From NCBI GenBank assembly GCA_046729855.1, contig JBKPHM010000094.1, forward strand, positions 1 to 9,310: DNA of 9,310 bases, given 5' to 3'. Of the stretch, positions 1-6,370 are shown one piece after another. The stretch comes from DATHSY01 sp046729855. GTDB lineage: Bacteria > Actinomycetota > UBA4738 > HRBIN12. Under the pieces are notes generated by a model. That model saw nothing but the letters and a program-made list of their open reading frames with translations, did no database searches and was not told the DNA's origin. The first letter of the stretch is position 1, and every line of letters begins with the position of its first letter. A program made the translations under genes and the position numbers.

Positions 1-1
1 G

Positions 2-802
2 CGCAAGCCCGGCGCGTGGAGCGAGGCGGGCATCAGGTGCCAGGCGGCGGTTCAGGGCGACGTGACCGATTCCGAGGCGATGCGCCGCGCGGTGCGCGAC
101 ACCGACGTCGTCGTTCACCTCGTCGGGATCCGGCAGGGGAAACCCGAGCAGTTCGAACGGGTGATGGTCGGCGGCACGCGCAACCTCCTCGCCGCCGCGA
201 AGGAGGCGGGCGTCCGCCGCTTCGTCCTCATGAGCGCCCTCGGCGTGACCGGGCAGACGAAGGATCTCGTCCCCTACTACAACGCGAAATGGACGGAGGA
301 ACAGGACACGAAGGCATCGGGCCTCGAGCACGTGATCTTCCGGCCGAGCTTCATCTTCGGCCGCGACGGCGGCATCGTGCCGACGTTCAAGAAGCTGGCG
401 AAGCTTGCGCCGGTGACCGGGATCATCGGTAGCGGCGAGCAGAGGATTCAGCCGATCTGGATCGAGGACATCGGCGCCTACTTCGCCGCTGCGATCGACA
501 AGCCCGAGGCGGCGAATCGGACGTTCGAGGTCGGCGGCCCAGACGTCGTCAGCTGGAACGAGTTCTGGGAGCGGCTTCGCGCGCAGCTCGGGATCCGCCG
601 CCGGCCGACGATGCACCTTCCCACGGGTCTGATGAAGATTCCCGCAGCACTGACGGAGCGCCTGCCCGGGAACATCCCGCTGACGCGCGATCTGCTGAAG
701 ATGCTCGAGGCCGGCGACAACGTCGTGTCGAACGACGAAGCGGTGCGGACCTACAACCTCTCACTCGTCCCACTCGACGAGCAGCTACGCCGAGCCGTCT
801 GA
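2..802 (+). CDS. NAD(P)-binding SDR/NmrA (NDUFA9-like) family protein, 5' partial
   Basis: The open frame runs in from the left edge; 266 residues are visible and the N-terminus with the dinucleotide-binding Gly motif lies outside. A GTG at 62 is an internal Val of the conserved 'GDVTD' segment (visible residues 19-23), so it is not the start. The fold is that of atypical short-chain dehydrogenases: 'DVVVHLVG' (35-42), 'FVLMSALG' with Ser78, 'YYNAKW' giving a Tyr92-x3-Lys96 pair, then 'FRPSFIFG' (113-120) and a C-terminal part with 'IQPIWIEDIG' and 'FEVGGPD'. Such proteins bind NAD(P)H; many are complex I NDUFA9-like or sugar/quinone-related, and the substrate cannot be told. It is convergent with the DUF336 gene, with 12 bp between the stop codons and no room for a separate terminator. 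Family assignment is good; specific function is unknown. Confidence 0.85.
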   Translation, partial: RKPGAWSEAGIRCQAAVQGDVTDSEAMRRAVRDTDVVVHLVGIRQGKPEQFERVMVGGTRNLLAAAKEAGVRRFVLMSALGVTGQTKDLVPYYNAKWTEEQDTKASGLEHVIFRPSFIFGRDGGIVPTFKKLAKLAPVTGIIGSGEQRIQPIWIEDIGAYFAAAIDKPEAANRTFEVGGPDVVSWNEFWERLRAQLGIRRRPTMHLPTGLMKIPAALTERLPGNIPLTRDLLKMLEAGDNVVSNDEAVRTYNLSLVPLDEQLRRAV

Positions 803-814
803 GGTCAAGGTCCA

Positions 815-1207
815 CTAACCGACCGCGAGGCCTGCCGACTCGATCGCCTTGCGCGCAAGCGCCTCGTCGTCCTCACCCGGAAGACCGCTGACGCCGACCG
901 CGCCGACGCGGCGGCCGCTCTCGAAAATCGCGAGGCCACCGCGGAAGAACGTGAACATAGGGTCGAAGCTCGCGCGCTCAACCGGATCATCGCGGACTTT
1001 GTCGGCGAGGGCGCCCGTGGAGGTCTGGTCGCTCCGTGCCGCGGTGTACGCCTTGCGCTGGGCGTTGAGCCGCGTGTCCGGCGCGGCGCCGTCCATCGTC
1101 GCGGCGAGGACGATCTCACCGTGATCGTCGGCGACGAAGACCGACACCGGACCGGGCGCTTCGTCGACGACGGAACGAACGATCGAGAATGCCTGCTCGA
1201 GCTTCAT
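815..1207 (-). CDS. GlcG/HbpS (DUF336) family protein
   Basis: A complete 130-residue protein, the usual length for this single-domain family. Typical elements are 'PVSVFVADDHGEIVLAATMDG' near the N-terminus, split here as 'PVSVFVADD' and 'AATMDGA', then 'NAQRKAYTAA' and the Gly-rich 'FFRGGLAIFESGRRVGAVGVSG' region around residues 86-107. The family includes HbpS, a haem-degrading sensor accessory protein, and GlcG, which is found with glycolate and diol metabolism genes; many members have no known role. The ATG lies 4 bp after the stop of the sugar kinase and has only a weak upstream purine stretch (GAGTGA), so translation is probably coupled. It is the last gene of the minus-strand operon with the mannose-6-phosphate isomerase and PfkB kinase. 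That suggests a role linked to sugar metabolism, but this is inference from position only. Confidence 0.85.
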   Translation of the reverse strand: MKLEQAFSIVRSVVDEAPGPVSVFVADDHGEIVLAATMDGAAPDTRLNAQRKAYTAARSDQTSTGALADKVRDDPVERASFDPMFTFFRGGLAIFESGRRVGAVGVSGLPGEDDEALARKAIESAGLAVG

Positions 1208-1211
1208 CGCG

Positions 1212-2129
1212 TCACTCTAGATGTGCGAGTGCGAGGGTCTCATCGAGCTCGCGCACCCCCTCTGCGGCACCGACGGCGGTTGTCGCCAGGGCTCCGGCAG
1301 CGTTCGCGAGCCGGGCCGCCCGTTCGAGCGGCCAGCCCGCGAGCCGGCCATAGAGGAGGCCTGCCACGAAGGCGTCCCCGGCTCCCGTGCCGTCGACCGT
1401 CTCGACGCGCACCGGCTCGATCCGGCCGACGCCATGGACGAAGCAACCGTCGGCCCCCAGCTTGAGCACGACCTCCGCGGCGCCGAGCTCGTGCAGCCGT
1501 TCAGCGGCACGCGCGGGCTCCGTCTCGCCGGTGATCGCCTGGGCCTCGCCGAGGTTCGGCGCTGCGAGATCGACGTGAGGAAGCATGGGAAGCACCCGCT
1601 CCCACCGGCCGGTTGCGTCCCACACCGTGTCGAGGCTCGTCGTCAGCCCTCGCGCCTTCGCCTCGGCGAGGATTCGCGCGAGCGGCTCGCCGTCCAGTCT
1701 GTCCATGACAAGGGCGCCTCCGATGTGCAGTGCGCGGCCTGCGAAGAGAAGCTCGTGGTCGAGCTCGTCAGCGTGAAGCCGCGCGTTCGCTCCGGGGTGG
1801 TGCAGGAACACCTGCTCGCCGTCCGCCGCCACGAGGACGACGGTCGCCGATGTCGATGAGGCCGGATCGCGCACCACGGCGCGGCGGTCGATGCCGCGCT
1901 GGTCGGCAACACTGAGAATGAACTCTCCGAAGGCGTCGGCCCCGACCTTTCCGGCAATTGCCGCGCTGAGGCCGAGCTTGACGAGGGCGCTCGCGGCGTT
2001 GAGCGCGCACCCGCCGCCGCGGAGATCGATTTCGTCGACCACGTCCAATGATCCATCGTGTGGAAGCCCATCAACCGGCCGTGCGATGACGTCCGCGACG
2101 AGGATCCCGAGACAGACGACGTCGGTCAT
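1212..2129 (-). CDS. PfkB-family carbohydrate kinase
   Basis: A 305-residue ribokinase/PfkB-fold kinase that transfers phosphate from ATP to a sugar or nucleoside hydroxyl in the cytoplasm. PfkB signature 1 is seen at residues 38-53 ('RGGGCALNAASALVKLG'), the 'SLDTVWD' strand at 165-171, 'APNLGEAQAITG' at 190-201, and signature 2 'DGTGAGDAFVAGLL' at 246-259, where Asp252 is the expected catalytic base and GAG the anion hole. The frame stays open another 104 codons upstream, but the Arg-rich extension is antisense to nothing conserved and overlaps the isomerase gene. The ATG at 2129 starts directly at the first beta strand ('MTDVVCLGILVADVIA') and overlaps the isomerase stop as ATGA, a coupling arrangement. 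Substrate is not determinable; with a mannose-6-phosphate isomerase next door, a hexose or hexose derivative is a fair guess. Confidence 0.9.
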   Translation of the reverse strand: MTDVVCLGILVADVIARPVDGLPHDGSLDVVDEIDLRGGGCALNAASALVKLGLSAAIAGKVGADAFGEFILSVADQRGIDRRAVVRDPASSTSATVVLVAADGEQVFLHHPGANARLHADELDHELLFAGRALHIGGALVMDRLDGEPLARILAEAKARGLTTSLDTVWDATGRWERVLPMLPHVDLAAPNLGEAQAITGETEPARAAERLHELGAAEVVLKLGADGCFVHGVGRIEPVRVETVDGTGAGDAFVAGLLYGRLAGWPLERAARLANAAGALATTAVGAAEGVRELDETLALAHLE

Positions 2130-3091
2130 CTCGGATCGGGTGCGAGACAGCGGAGCACGCGAACTTCGCCTTCGACGGAGAGCGCCTCGGTCGATGCTGG
2201 AACGGCGAAAGCACGGCCAGGGCGCGCAACCTTCCCGTCGATCGACCCCTCGCCCTCGAGCACGAGCAGGACTGCAAACCGGCCCGCAGGCTCGGCGGCG
2301 CCGTCTGCCCAGAAAAAGGAGCGAGCCTCCCGTGGGAGATGGAGCACCGGGTCGTGCGCATCGAGGTCGAGTGCGCCGAGCGCAATCTCCCAGCCGAGCC
2401 CCAGATGGCTGTCCTCGGGGCGGATCGGGAACCCTTCCCACTCGCAGAGGATCGAGTAGTCGGTGGGCTCCTGGAGCTCGGCGATCAGGACGCCTGCGCC
2501 GATCGCGTGCGGCACGCCGGCCGGGACGTAGACGACGTCACCGGCCCGGACCTCCACACGATTGAGCGAGCCGAGCAGCGCCTCGACGTCCTGACGCTCC
2601 ACCCAACCCGCATAGGTTTCAGCGTCGATCGGCTCACGCTGGCCGACCCAGACATCGGCCGATTCGCCCCGCGTAGCAACGATTACCCAAGCCTCGGTCT
2701 TGCCGAACTGCGAGTAGAGCCAGGCCTGCGCGAACGCACGGTCCGGATGCGCATGCACCGGGAGCCTCTCGGCCGCGTCGAGCAGCTTGACGAGGAGTCC
2801 GGTCGTGGTGCCGAAGCGCGCTACGTGCTCGGCGCCGAGCCAGTCATCCGGATCCTCCGCGACGGCGTCTCGCAGTAGACGCCCGTCCGCGAGCCGCGAG
2901 AGCCCCGCTTCAGGATCCTCCCGACCGGGGTTCGCCGCCTCGGTCACCGAGCCGATCCAATCCTCCGGGAAATGTCCGTCCTCCTCGGGCTCACCCCGAA
3001 ACTGCCCGAGCCATGCACCGCCACGGTAGAAGCGAGAGACCCGCGCGGGTAGCAGCGGGTACGCGCGGGAGATCTTCTTGAATCCACTCAG
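2126..3091 (-). CDS. manA: Class I mannose-6-phosphate isomerase, probable CTG start
   Basis: The zinc enzyme interconverts mannose 6-phosphate and fructose 6-phosphate. Numbering from the CTG (321 residues), the metal-site region 'RLPVHAHPDR' gives His113 and His115, 'FGKTEAWVI' gives Glu133 and 'PAGVPHAIG' gives His195; the cupin continues to the end. Classical enzymes have Gln-x-His at the first ligand pair; here it reads His-Ala-His. The first ATG/GTG/TTG in frame is GTG at 2947, but it follows 48 well-formed codons that look like the family N-terminus: 'YPLLPARVSRFYRGGAWLG' and 'FPEDWIGSVTEAANPGRED'. In that stretch, which is open back to a stop at 3116-3118, the only plausible start is CTG at 3091-3089, preceded at 5 nt by AGGAG. 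First gene of the minus-strand operon and divergent from the pentose operon. Family is firm; the start is inferred, and in-vivo substrate could be another phosphosugar. Confidence 0.85.
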   Translation of the reverse strand: MSGFKKISRAYPLLPARVSRFYRGGAWLGQFRGEPEEDGHFPEDWIGSVTEAANPGREDPEAGLSRLADGRLLRDAVAEDPDDWLGAEHVARFGTTTGLLVKLLDAAERLPVHAHPDRAFAQAWLYSQFGKTEAWVIVATRGESADVWVGQREPIDAETYAGWVERQDVEALLGSLNRVEVRAGDVVYVPAGVPHAIGAGVLIAELQEPTDYSILCEWEGFPIRPEDSHLGLGWEIALGALDLDAHDPVLHLPREARSFFWADGAAEPAGRFAVLLVLEGEGSIDGKVARPGRAFAVPASTEALSVEGEVRVLRCLAPDPR

Positions 3092-3106
3092 GGCGACTCC
3101 TAGTAT
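3078..3106 (+). promoter_or_regulatory. Candidate sigma70-type promoter of the pentose operon
   Basis: TTGAAT at 3078-3083 and TAGTAT at 3101-3106 are separated by 17 bp. Each hexamer matches 4 of 6 consensus bases and the -10 fits the actinobacterial TAnnnT pattern. Transcription would start near 3113, about 24 nt before the ATG of the binding-protein gene. The -35 element lies inside the first codons of the divergent isomerase gene if the CTG start is right. Found by eye; not scored against background. Confidence 0.45.
3097..3101 (-). promoter_or_regulatory. Shine-Dalgarno AGGAG for the isomerase CTG start
   Basis: Read on the minus strand the sequence is AGGAG, then TCGCC, then CTG AGT GGA. 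A 5-nt spacer is in the normal range, and no ATG, GTG or TTG in this frame lies between the upstream stop (3116-3118) and 2947. This is the main argument for CTG as initiator. Confidence 0.55.
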
Positions 3107-3108
3107 TG

Positions 3109-3130
3109 CCTTCGGCTAGATACCCGAAGG
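3109..3130. promoter_or_regulatory. Inverted repeat, possible operator or RBS-masking hairpin
   Basis: CCTTCGG (3109-3115) and CCGAAGG (3124-3130) form a perfect 7-bp dyad around the 8-base centre CTAGATAC. It begins 2 bp after the candidate -10 box and covers the predicted transcription start, the usual place for a repressor operator (LacI- or ROK-type regulators often control such sugar operons). The right arm also contains AAGG of the AAGGAGG ribosome binding site (3127-3133), so in an RNA started further upstream it could fold over that site. No regulator gene is in the window. Confidence 0.4.
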
Positions 3131-3136
3131 AGGCAG

Positions 3137-4264
3137 ATGGTGAAAGCAGCCAATCGAAGAGCGAGGAAGGCTCAGTTAGGCGTCCTCGCAATCGCCGCTC
3201 TCGCCCTCGTCGCGCTCGTCGCGGCAGGAACGAGCAGCGGGAAGAGCTCCAAGAAGACGCAAACGGACAATCTTGTCGCATTCCTCTTGCCGGAGAACGT
3301 CACGGTCCGGTGGGAGTCGAACGACAAGCCCCTCTTCACGAGGACGTTGAGGAGACTCGTGCCGGGCGTTCAGATCGACGTGCTCAATGCTCGCAACGAT
3401 CCGGCGAAGCAGCAGTCCCAGGCTGAGGCCGAGCTGACAAAGGGCGCCAAGGTCATCGTCGCGGCGCCGATCGACCAGAAGGCGTTCGCCACGGCCGCCC
3501 GCAACGCGGCCAGGCAAAAGGTGCCCGTCGTTGCTTATGACCGCTTGATCCGGGACGCGCAGCTTGCCGCGTACGTGTCGTTCGACGGTGTAGCGGTCGG
3601 CAAGGCACAGGGTAAGTGGCTGGCGGCCCACACGAAGCGCGGGGCCCGCATCACCATGATCAACGGCTCGTTCACCGACGACAACGCTCATCTGTTCCAG
3701 CAGGGGTATCTGAGCATCCTCAACCCGCTCTTCAACAAGAAGACGAGGGTCCGCGTTGGTCCTAAGGCAGGGACGTGGATCGACCGTTGGAATCCGCCGA
3801 CGGCGCAGCGGACGATGGAGCAGCTCCTGACGAGGAACAACAACAACATCCAGGGCGTGCTCTCGGCGAACGACGGGATGGCCGGTGGGATCATCTCGGC
3901 GCTCAAGGCCGTGAAGCTCGCGGGGAAGGTTCCCGTCACTGGGCAGGATGCCTCGGTTGAGGGCCTGCAGCGGATCGTCATCGGCACCCAGGGCCAGACT
4001 GTCCTCAAGGACTTTCGACTGCAGGCGACCGCGGCCGCGCGGATTGCTGCAGCCCTGCTCAAGGGCGGCAAGTGTCCGACCAGCCTCTGCTCGAAGAAGG
4101 TGGCGAACGGCGCGGGCAACGTCCCGTCCGTGATCCTGCCGGTCAGGTCGATCGACAGGGCGAACATCACACCGCTCGTCAACAGCAGCTGGCTGCCTTC
4201 GGTCTTCCGCACGTCGAAGGCCAAGTTCTGCAAGGGTCTGCCCAAGAGAGGACCGTGCAGATAG
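3137..4264 (+). CDS. xylF: XylF-like periplasmic-type sugar-binding protein of an ABC importer
   Basis: A 375-residue secreted solute-binding protein of the ribose/xylose type I fold. A basic N-terminus (residues 1-12) and hydrophobic core (14-30, ending 'VALVAAG') form a signal peptide or anchor; no lipobox Cys follows, unlike most Gram-positive binding proteins. Family marks include 'AAPIDQKAFATAAR' (109-122), 'VPVVAYDRLI' (129-138), 'NGSFTDDNAHLFQQG' (176-190), 'SANDGMAGGIISALKA' (243-258) and 'VPVTGQDASVEGLQRI' (265-280). These match the D-xylose binding protein XylF better than RbsB. Four Cys all lie at the C-terminal end (313, 318, 365, 374) and could form disulfides. AAGGAGG at 3127-3133 is only 3 nt from the ATG; GTG at 3140 is 6 nt away and could be the true start. 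First gene of the operon, 10 bp before the ATPase start. Xylose specificity is inferred. Confidence 0.88.
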   Translation: MVKAANRRARKAQLGVLAIAALALVALVAAGTSSGKSSKKTQTDNLVAFLLPENVTVRWESNDKPLFTRTLRRLVPGVQIDVLNARNDPAKQQSQAEAELTKGAKVIVAAPIDQKAFATAARNAARQKVPVVAYDRLIRDAQLAAYVSFDGVAVGKAQGKWLAAHTKRGARITMINGSFTDDNAHLFQQGYLSILNPLFNKKTRVRVGPKAGTWIDRWNPPTAQRTMEQLLTRNNNNIQGVLSANDGMAGGIISALKAVKLAGKVPVTGQDASVEGLQRIVIGTQGQTVLKDFRLQATAAARIAAALLKGGKCPTSLCSKKVANGAGNVPSVILPVRSIDRANITPLVNSSWLPSVFRTSKAKFCKGLPKRGPCR

Positions 4265-4268
4265 GGAG
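4263..4268 (+). promoter_or_regulatory. Shine-Dalgarno AGGGAG for the ABC ATPase CTG start
   Basis: AGGGAG begins inside the TAG stop of the binding-protein gene (4262-4264) and is followed by the 6-nt spacer CACAAC and then CTG AGT CGA. It supports initiation at 4275, because the next in-frame ATG/GTG/TTG is GTG at 4425, one residue into the strand leading to the Walker A motif. Confidence 0.55.
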
Positions 4269-4274
4269 CACAAC

Positions 4275-5090
4275 CTGAGTCGAAAAACCGTCACCGAGGG
4301 AGGCGGTAAACCTGCCGCCTCCCTCGAGGCTCGGAGCCCGCTCCTCGAGCTCGAGGGGATCTCCAAGACGTTCGGCGCGGTCCAGGCGCTCGAGGACGTC
4401 GACTTCGAGGTCTATCCCGGCGAGGTGGTCGCGCTCGTCGGGGACAACGGGGCGGGAAAGTCGACGCTGATCAAAACGATCGCGGGCACGCATCAGCCCG
4501 ATTCCGGCACGATCCGGTTCGAGGGCAAGGAGGTCAAGATCCACTCGCCGAGCGACGCCACGCACCTCGGGATCGAGACCGTCTACCAGGATCTCGCCCT
4601 CTCCGACAACCTCGACGTCGTCGCGAACATGTTTCTCGGGCGCGAGAACGTGCAGCGCCTGGTCCCCGTAGCCGTCGAGCCGCTCTCGGAGCTCAAGATG
4701 GAGAAGCGGTCACTGGAGGTTCTCGAGGGACTCCACGTCACGACGATCGGCAGCGTCAGGACGCCCGTCGCTTCCCTCTCCGGCGGCCAACGCCAATCGG
4801 TGGCGATCTCGCGGGCGGTGATGTGGAACTCGAAGCTCGTGATTCTCGACGAGCCCACGGCCGCGCTCGGCGTCGCGCAGACGGCGCAGGTGATCGCGCT
4901 GATCAAGCGGCTCCGTGAGCAGGGTCTCGGCGTGGTCGTGATCTCGCACAACCTGCTCGACGTGTTCGAGGTCGCGGACCGGATCATCGTGCTCCGCCTC
5001 GGCCGGCGCGTCGCCACGTTCAAGCACGACGAGACGACGCCCGAGGAGGTCGTCGCAGCCATCACGGGCGCTCGCCGAGAGGCCGCCTGA
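4275..5090 (+). CDS. Sugar ABC transporter ATP-binding protein, probable CTG start
   Basis: Cytoplasmic ATPase that drives the importer. From the CTG it has 271 residues with one complete nucleotide-binding domain: 'LLELEGISKTFGAVQALEDV' (23-42), Walker A 'GDNGAGKST' (56-64), Q-loop Gln105, signature 'LSGGQ' (168-172), Walker B 'LVILDEP' (188-194) with Glu193, and H-loop His225. Classical XylG and RbsA carry two fused domains; this half-size form (FrcA-like) must work as a homodimer. The first ATG/GTG/TTG in frame is GTG at 4425, which is residue 51 and would cut off the first two strands and the A-loop Phe33 region, so translation must begin earlier. CTG at 4275 follows AGGGAG by 6 nt. The stop overlaps the permease ATG by one base (TGATG). 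ATPase role is certain; the start is inferred. Confidence 0.88.
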   Translation: MSRKTVTEGGGKPAASLEARSPLLELEGISKTFGAVQALEDVDFEVYPGEVVALVGDNGAGKSTLIKTIAGTHQPDSGTIRFEGKEVKIHSPSDATHLGIETVYQDLALSDNLDVVANMFLGRENVQRLVPVAVEPLSELKMEKRSLEVLEGLHVTTIGSVRTPVASLSGGQRQSVAISRAVMWNSKLVILDEPTAALGVAQTAQVIALIKRLREQGLGVVVISHNLLDVFEVADRIIVLRLGRRVATFKHDETTPEEVVAAITGARREAA

Positions 5091-6370
5091 TGACGGCGGC
5101 GCCAGAGCCCTCGGCGATCGAAGAGACGGCTGAGGCGGTTCGCCGCGGCGGCATCGCAGCGGCGCCCGGCACGCTCATCCACTACGGCTGGCAGCGCCTC
5201 CGCTCCGGCGAGCTCGGCGCGCTCCCGGTCGTTGTCGCCCTAGCGATTATCTGGACGTACTTCCAGACCCAGGAGTCCGTGTTCTTGAGCGCGCGGAACC
5301 TGTCCAACCTCGTGCTCCAGATCGCGGTCACCGGCACGATTGCGATCGGCATTGTCCTCGTCCTCTTGCTCGGCGAGATCGATCTCTCCGTCGGATCGGT
5401 CGCCATCCTCTGCTCGGCCATCCTCGGGTCGGTCGTCGTCAGGCACGGCATGGAGTGGTGGCAGGGAATTCTGATCATGCTCGCGATCGGCGCCGCCATC
5501 GGCGCGTTCCAGGGATTCTGGTTCGCGGTCGTCGGCGTGCCGTCGTTCGTCGTCACCCTCGCGGGCTTATTGATGTGGCAGGGCGTGCAGCAGCGAGTGC
5601 TAGGCACTGAGGGGACGATCAACGTCTTCGAGGAGAACATCGGAAAGATCACGACCTCGTTCGTGCCGCACGTCTGGGCGTGGGTGCTCGCCGTCGCCTC
5701 GGTCGGTCTCTACGTGCTGACTCGGGGACTGGAGCAGGTTCGACGCCGGCGCGCCGGCCTGCCCTCACAGCCGATCGCTGTCGTCGTCCTGCGGGCGGTC
5801 GTTCTCGCGGTGATCGCGTTCCTCACGGTCGCGGTGCTGAACGGCAATCTCAAGAACAAATGGGTGTTCGGGGACTACGACCTCGGCGTGCCGACGGCAG
5901 GAGTCATCCTTCTCGCCCTTGTCGTCTTCTTCGCGTGGGTGACGACCCGGACGAAGTTCGGGCGCTACATCTACGCCGTTGGTGGAAACGCCGAGGCGGC
6001 ACGGCGCGCCGGCATCAATGTCGCGCGTGTTCGCATCTACGTCTTCACGCTGTGCGCGATGCTCGCCGCCGTCGGCGGGCTGATCCAGACCTCCAGGCTG
6101 GGTGCGGCGAGCCTGGCGGTCGATCCGGGTCCCGTCACACTGGAGGCGATCGCCGCCGCTGTCATCGGCGGGACGAGCCTGTTCGGCGGCCGGGGCAACG
6201 TCTGGTCGGCGCTGCTCGGCGCCCTTGTGATCGGCAGCGTGGCCAACGGCCTCGACCTGCAGGGCCAGCCGGCCTACGTGAAGCTGATTGTCGAGGGCGC
6301 GATCCTGCTGGCCGCCGTGACGCTCGACGCCGTCGCGCGGCGCGGACGCGCGGCCGCGGGGCGGACATAG
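5090..6370 (+). CDS. xylH: XylH-like sugar ABC transporter permease
   Basis: A 426-residue integral membrane protein of the BPD_transp_2 (RbsC/XylH) family that forms the sugar channel. A soluble N-terminus of about 40 residues precedes the hydrophobic segments, among them 43-60, 77-94, 104-118, 125-148, 195-211, 230-250, 268-285, 313-332 and 370-385 (rough, by eye). Typical motifs are 'LLGEIDLSVGSVA' (93-105), 'PSFVVTLAGLLMWQG' (151-165), the ATPase-coupling 'YAVGGNAEAARRAGI' (295-309) and 'AAVIGGTSLFGGRGNVW' (356-372). The long cytoplasmic-looking loop with Arg-rich 'EQVRRRRAG' (215-223) between two transmembrane segments is a feature of XylH-type permeases. It begins on the last base of the ATPase stop. 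The C-terminus is basic. Substrate is assumed to be the same pentose as for the binding protein. Confidence 0.92.
   Translation: MTAAPEPSAIEETAEAVRRGGIAAAPGTLIHYGWQRLRSGELGALPVVVALAIIWTYFQTQESVFLSARNLSNLVLQIAVTGTIAIGIVLVLLLGEIDLSVGSVAILCSAILGSVVVRHGMEWWQGILIMLAIGAAIGAFQGFWFAVVGVPSFVVTLAGLLMWQGVQQRVLGTEGTINVFEENIGKITTSFVPHVWAWVLAVASVGLYVLTRGLEQVRRRRAGLPSQPIAVVVLRAVVLAVIAFLTVAVLNGNLKNKWVFGDYDLGVPTAGVILLALVVFFAWVTTRTKFGRYIYAVGGNAEAARRAGINVARVRIYVFTLCAMLAAVGGLIQTSRLGAASLAVDPGPVTLEAIAAAVIGGTSLFGGRGNVWSALLGALVIGSVANGLDLQGQPAYVKLIVEGAILLAAVTLDAVARRGRAAAGRT

Noticed and set aside
803..814. Bidirectional terminator between the convergent SDR and DUF336 genes
   Set aside because: Only 12 bp with no dyad or T-run; no hairpin can be supported.
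2130..2441. 104-codon upstream extension of the PfkB kinase
   Set aside because: Low-complexity Arg-rich translation overlapping the isomerase coding region; the ATG at 2129 begins exactly at the first strand of the fold and forms an ATGA overlap.
3092..3136. Minus-strand promoter for the isomerase operon (for example TTCACC and TATCTA boxes spaced by 16 bp)
   Set aside because: The -10-like box matches only three consensus bases and overlaps the dyad; too weak to annotate.
3837..3848. Four AAC repeats giving an Asn run in the binding protein
   Set aside because: Short codon repeat in a surface-loop-like segment of the protein; no sign of a regulatory or unstable repeat.
3176..4366. 396-codon open frame on the minus strand across the binding-protein gene
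   Set aside because: Antisense shadow. The plus strand encodes a well-recognised family, and the minus translation shows no motifs, only Arg/Leu/Asp-rich sequence.
5680..6366. Long N-terminal extension of the oxidoreductase frame, overlapping the permease gene
   Set aside because: The translation is Arg/Gly-rich with no domain features and lies in a shifted frame of a clear permease; it is a high-GC shadow. Only the part from about 6367 shows a Rossmann fold.
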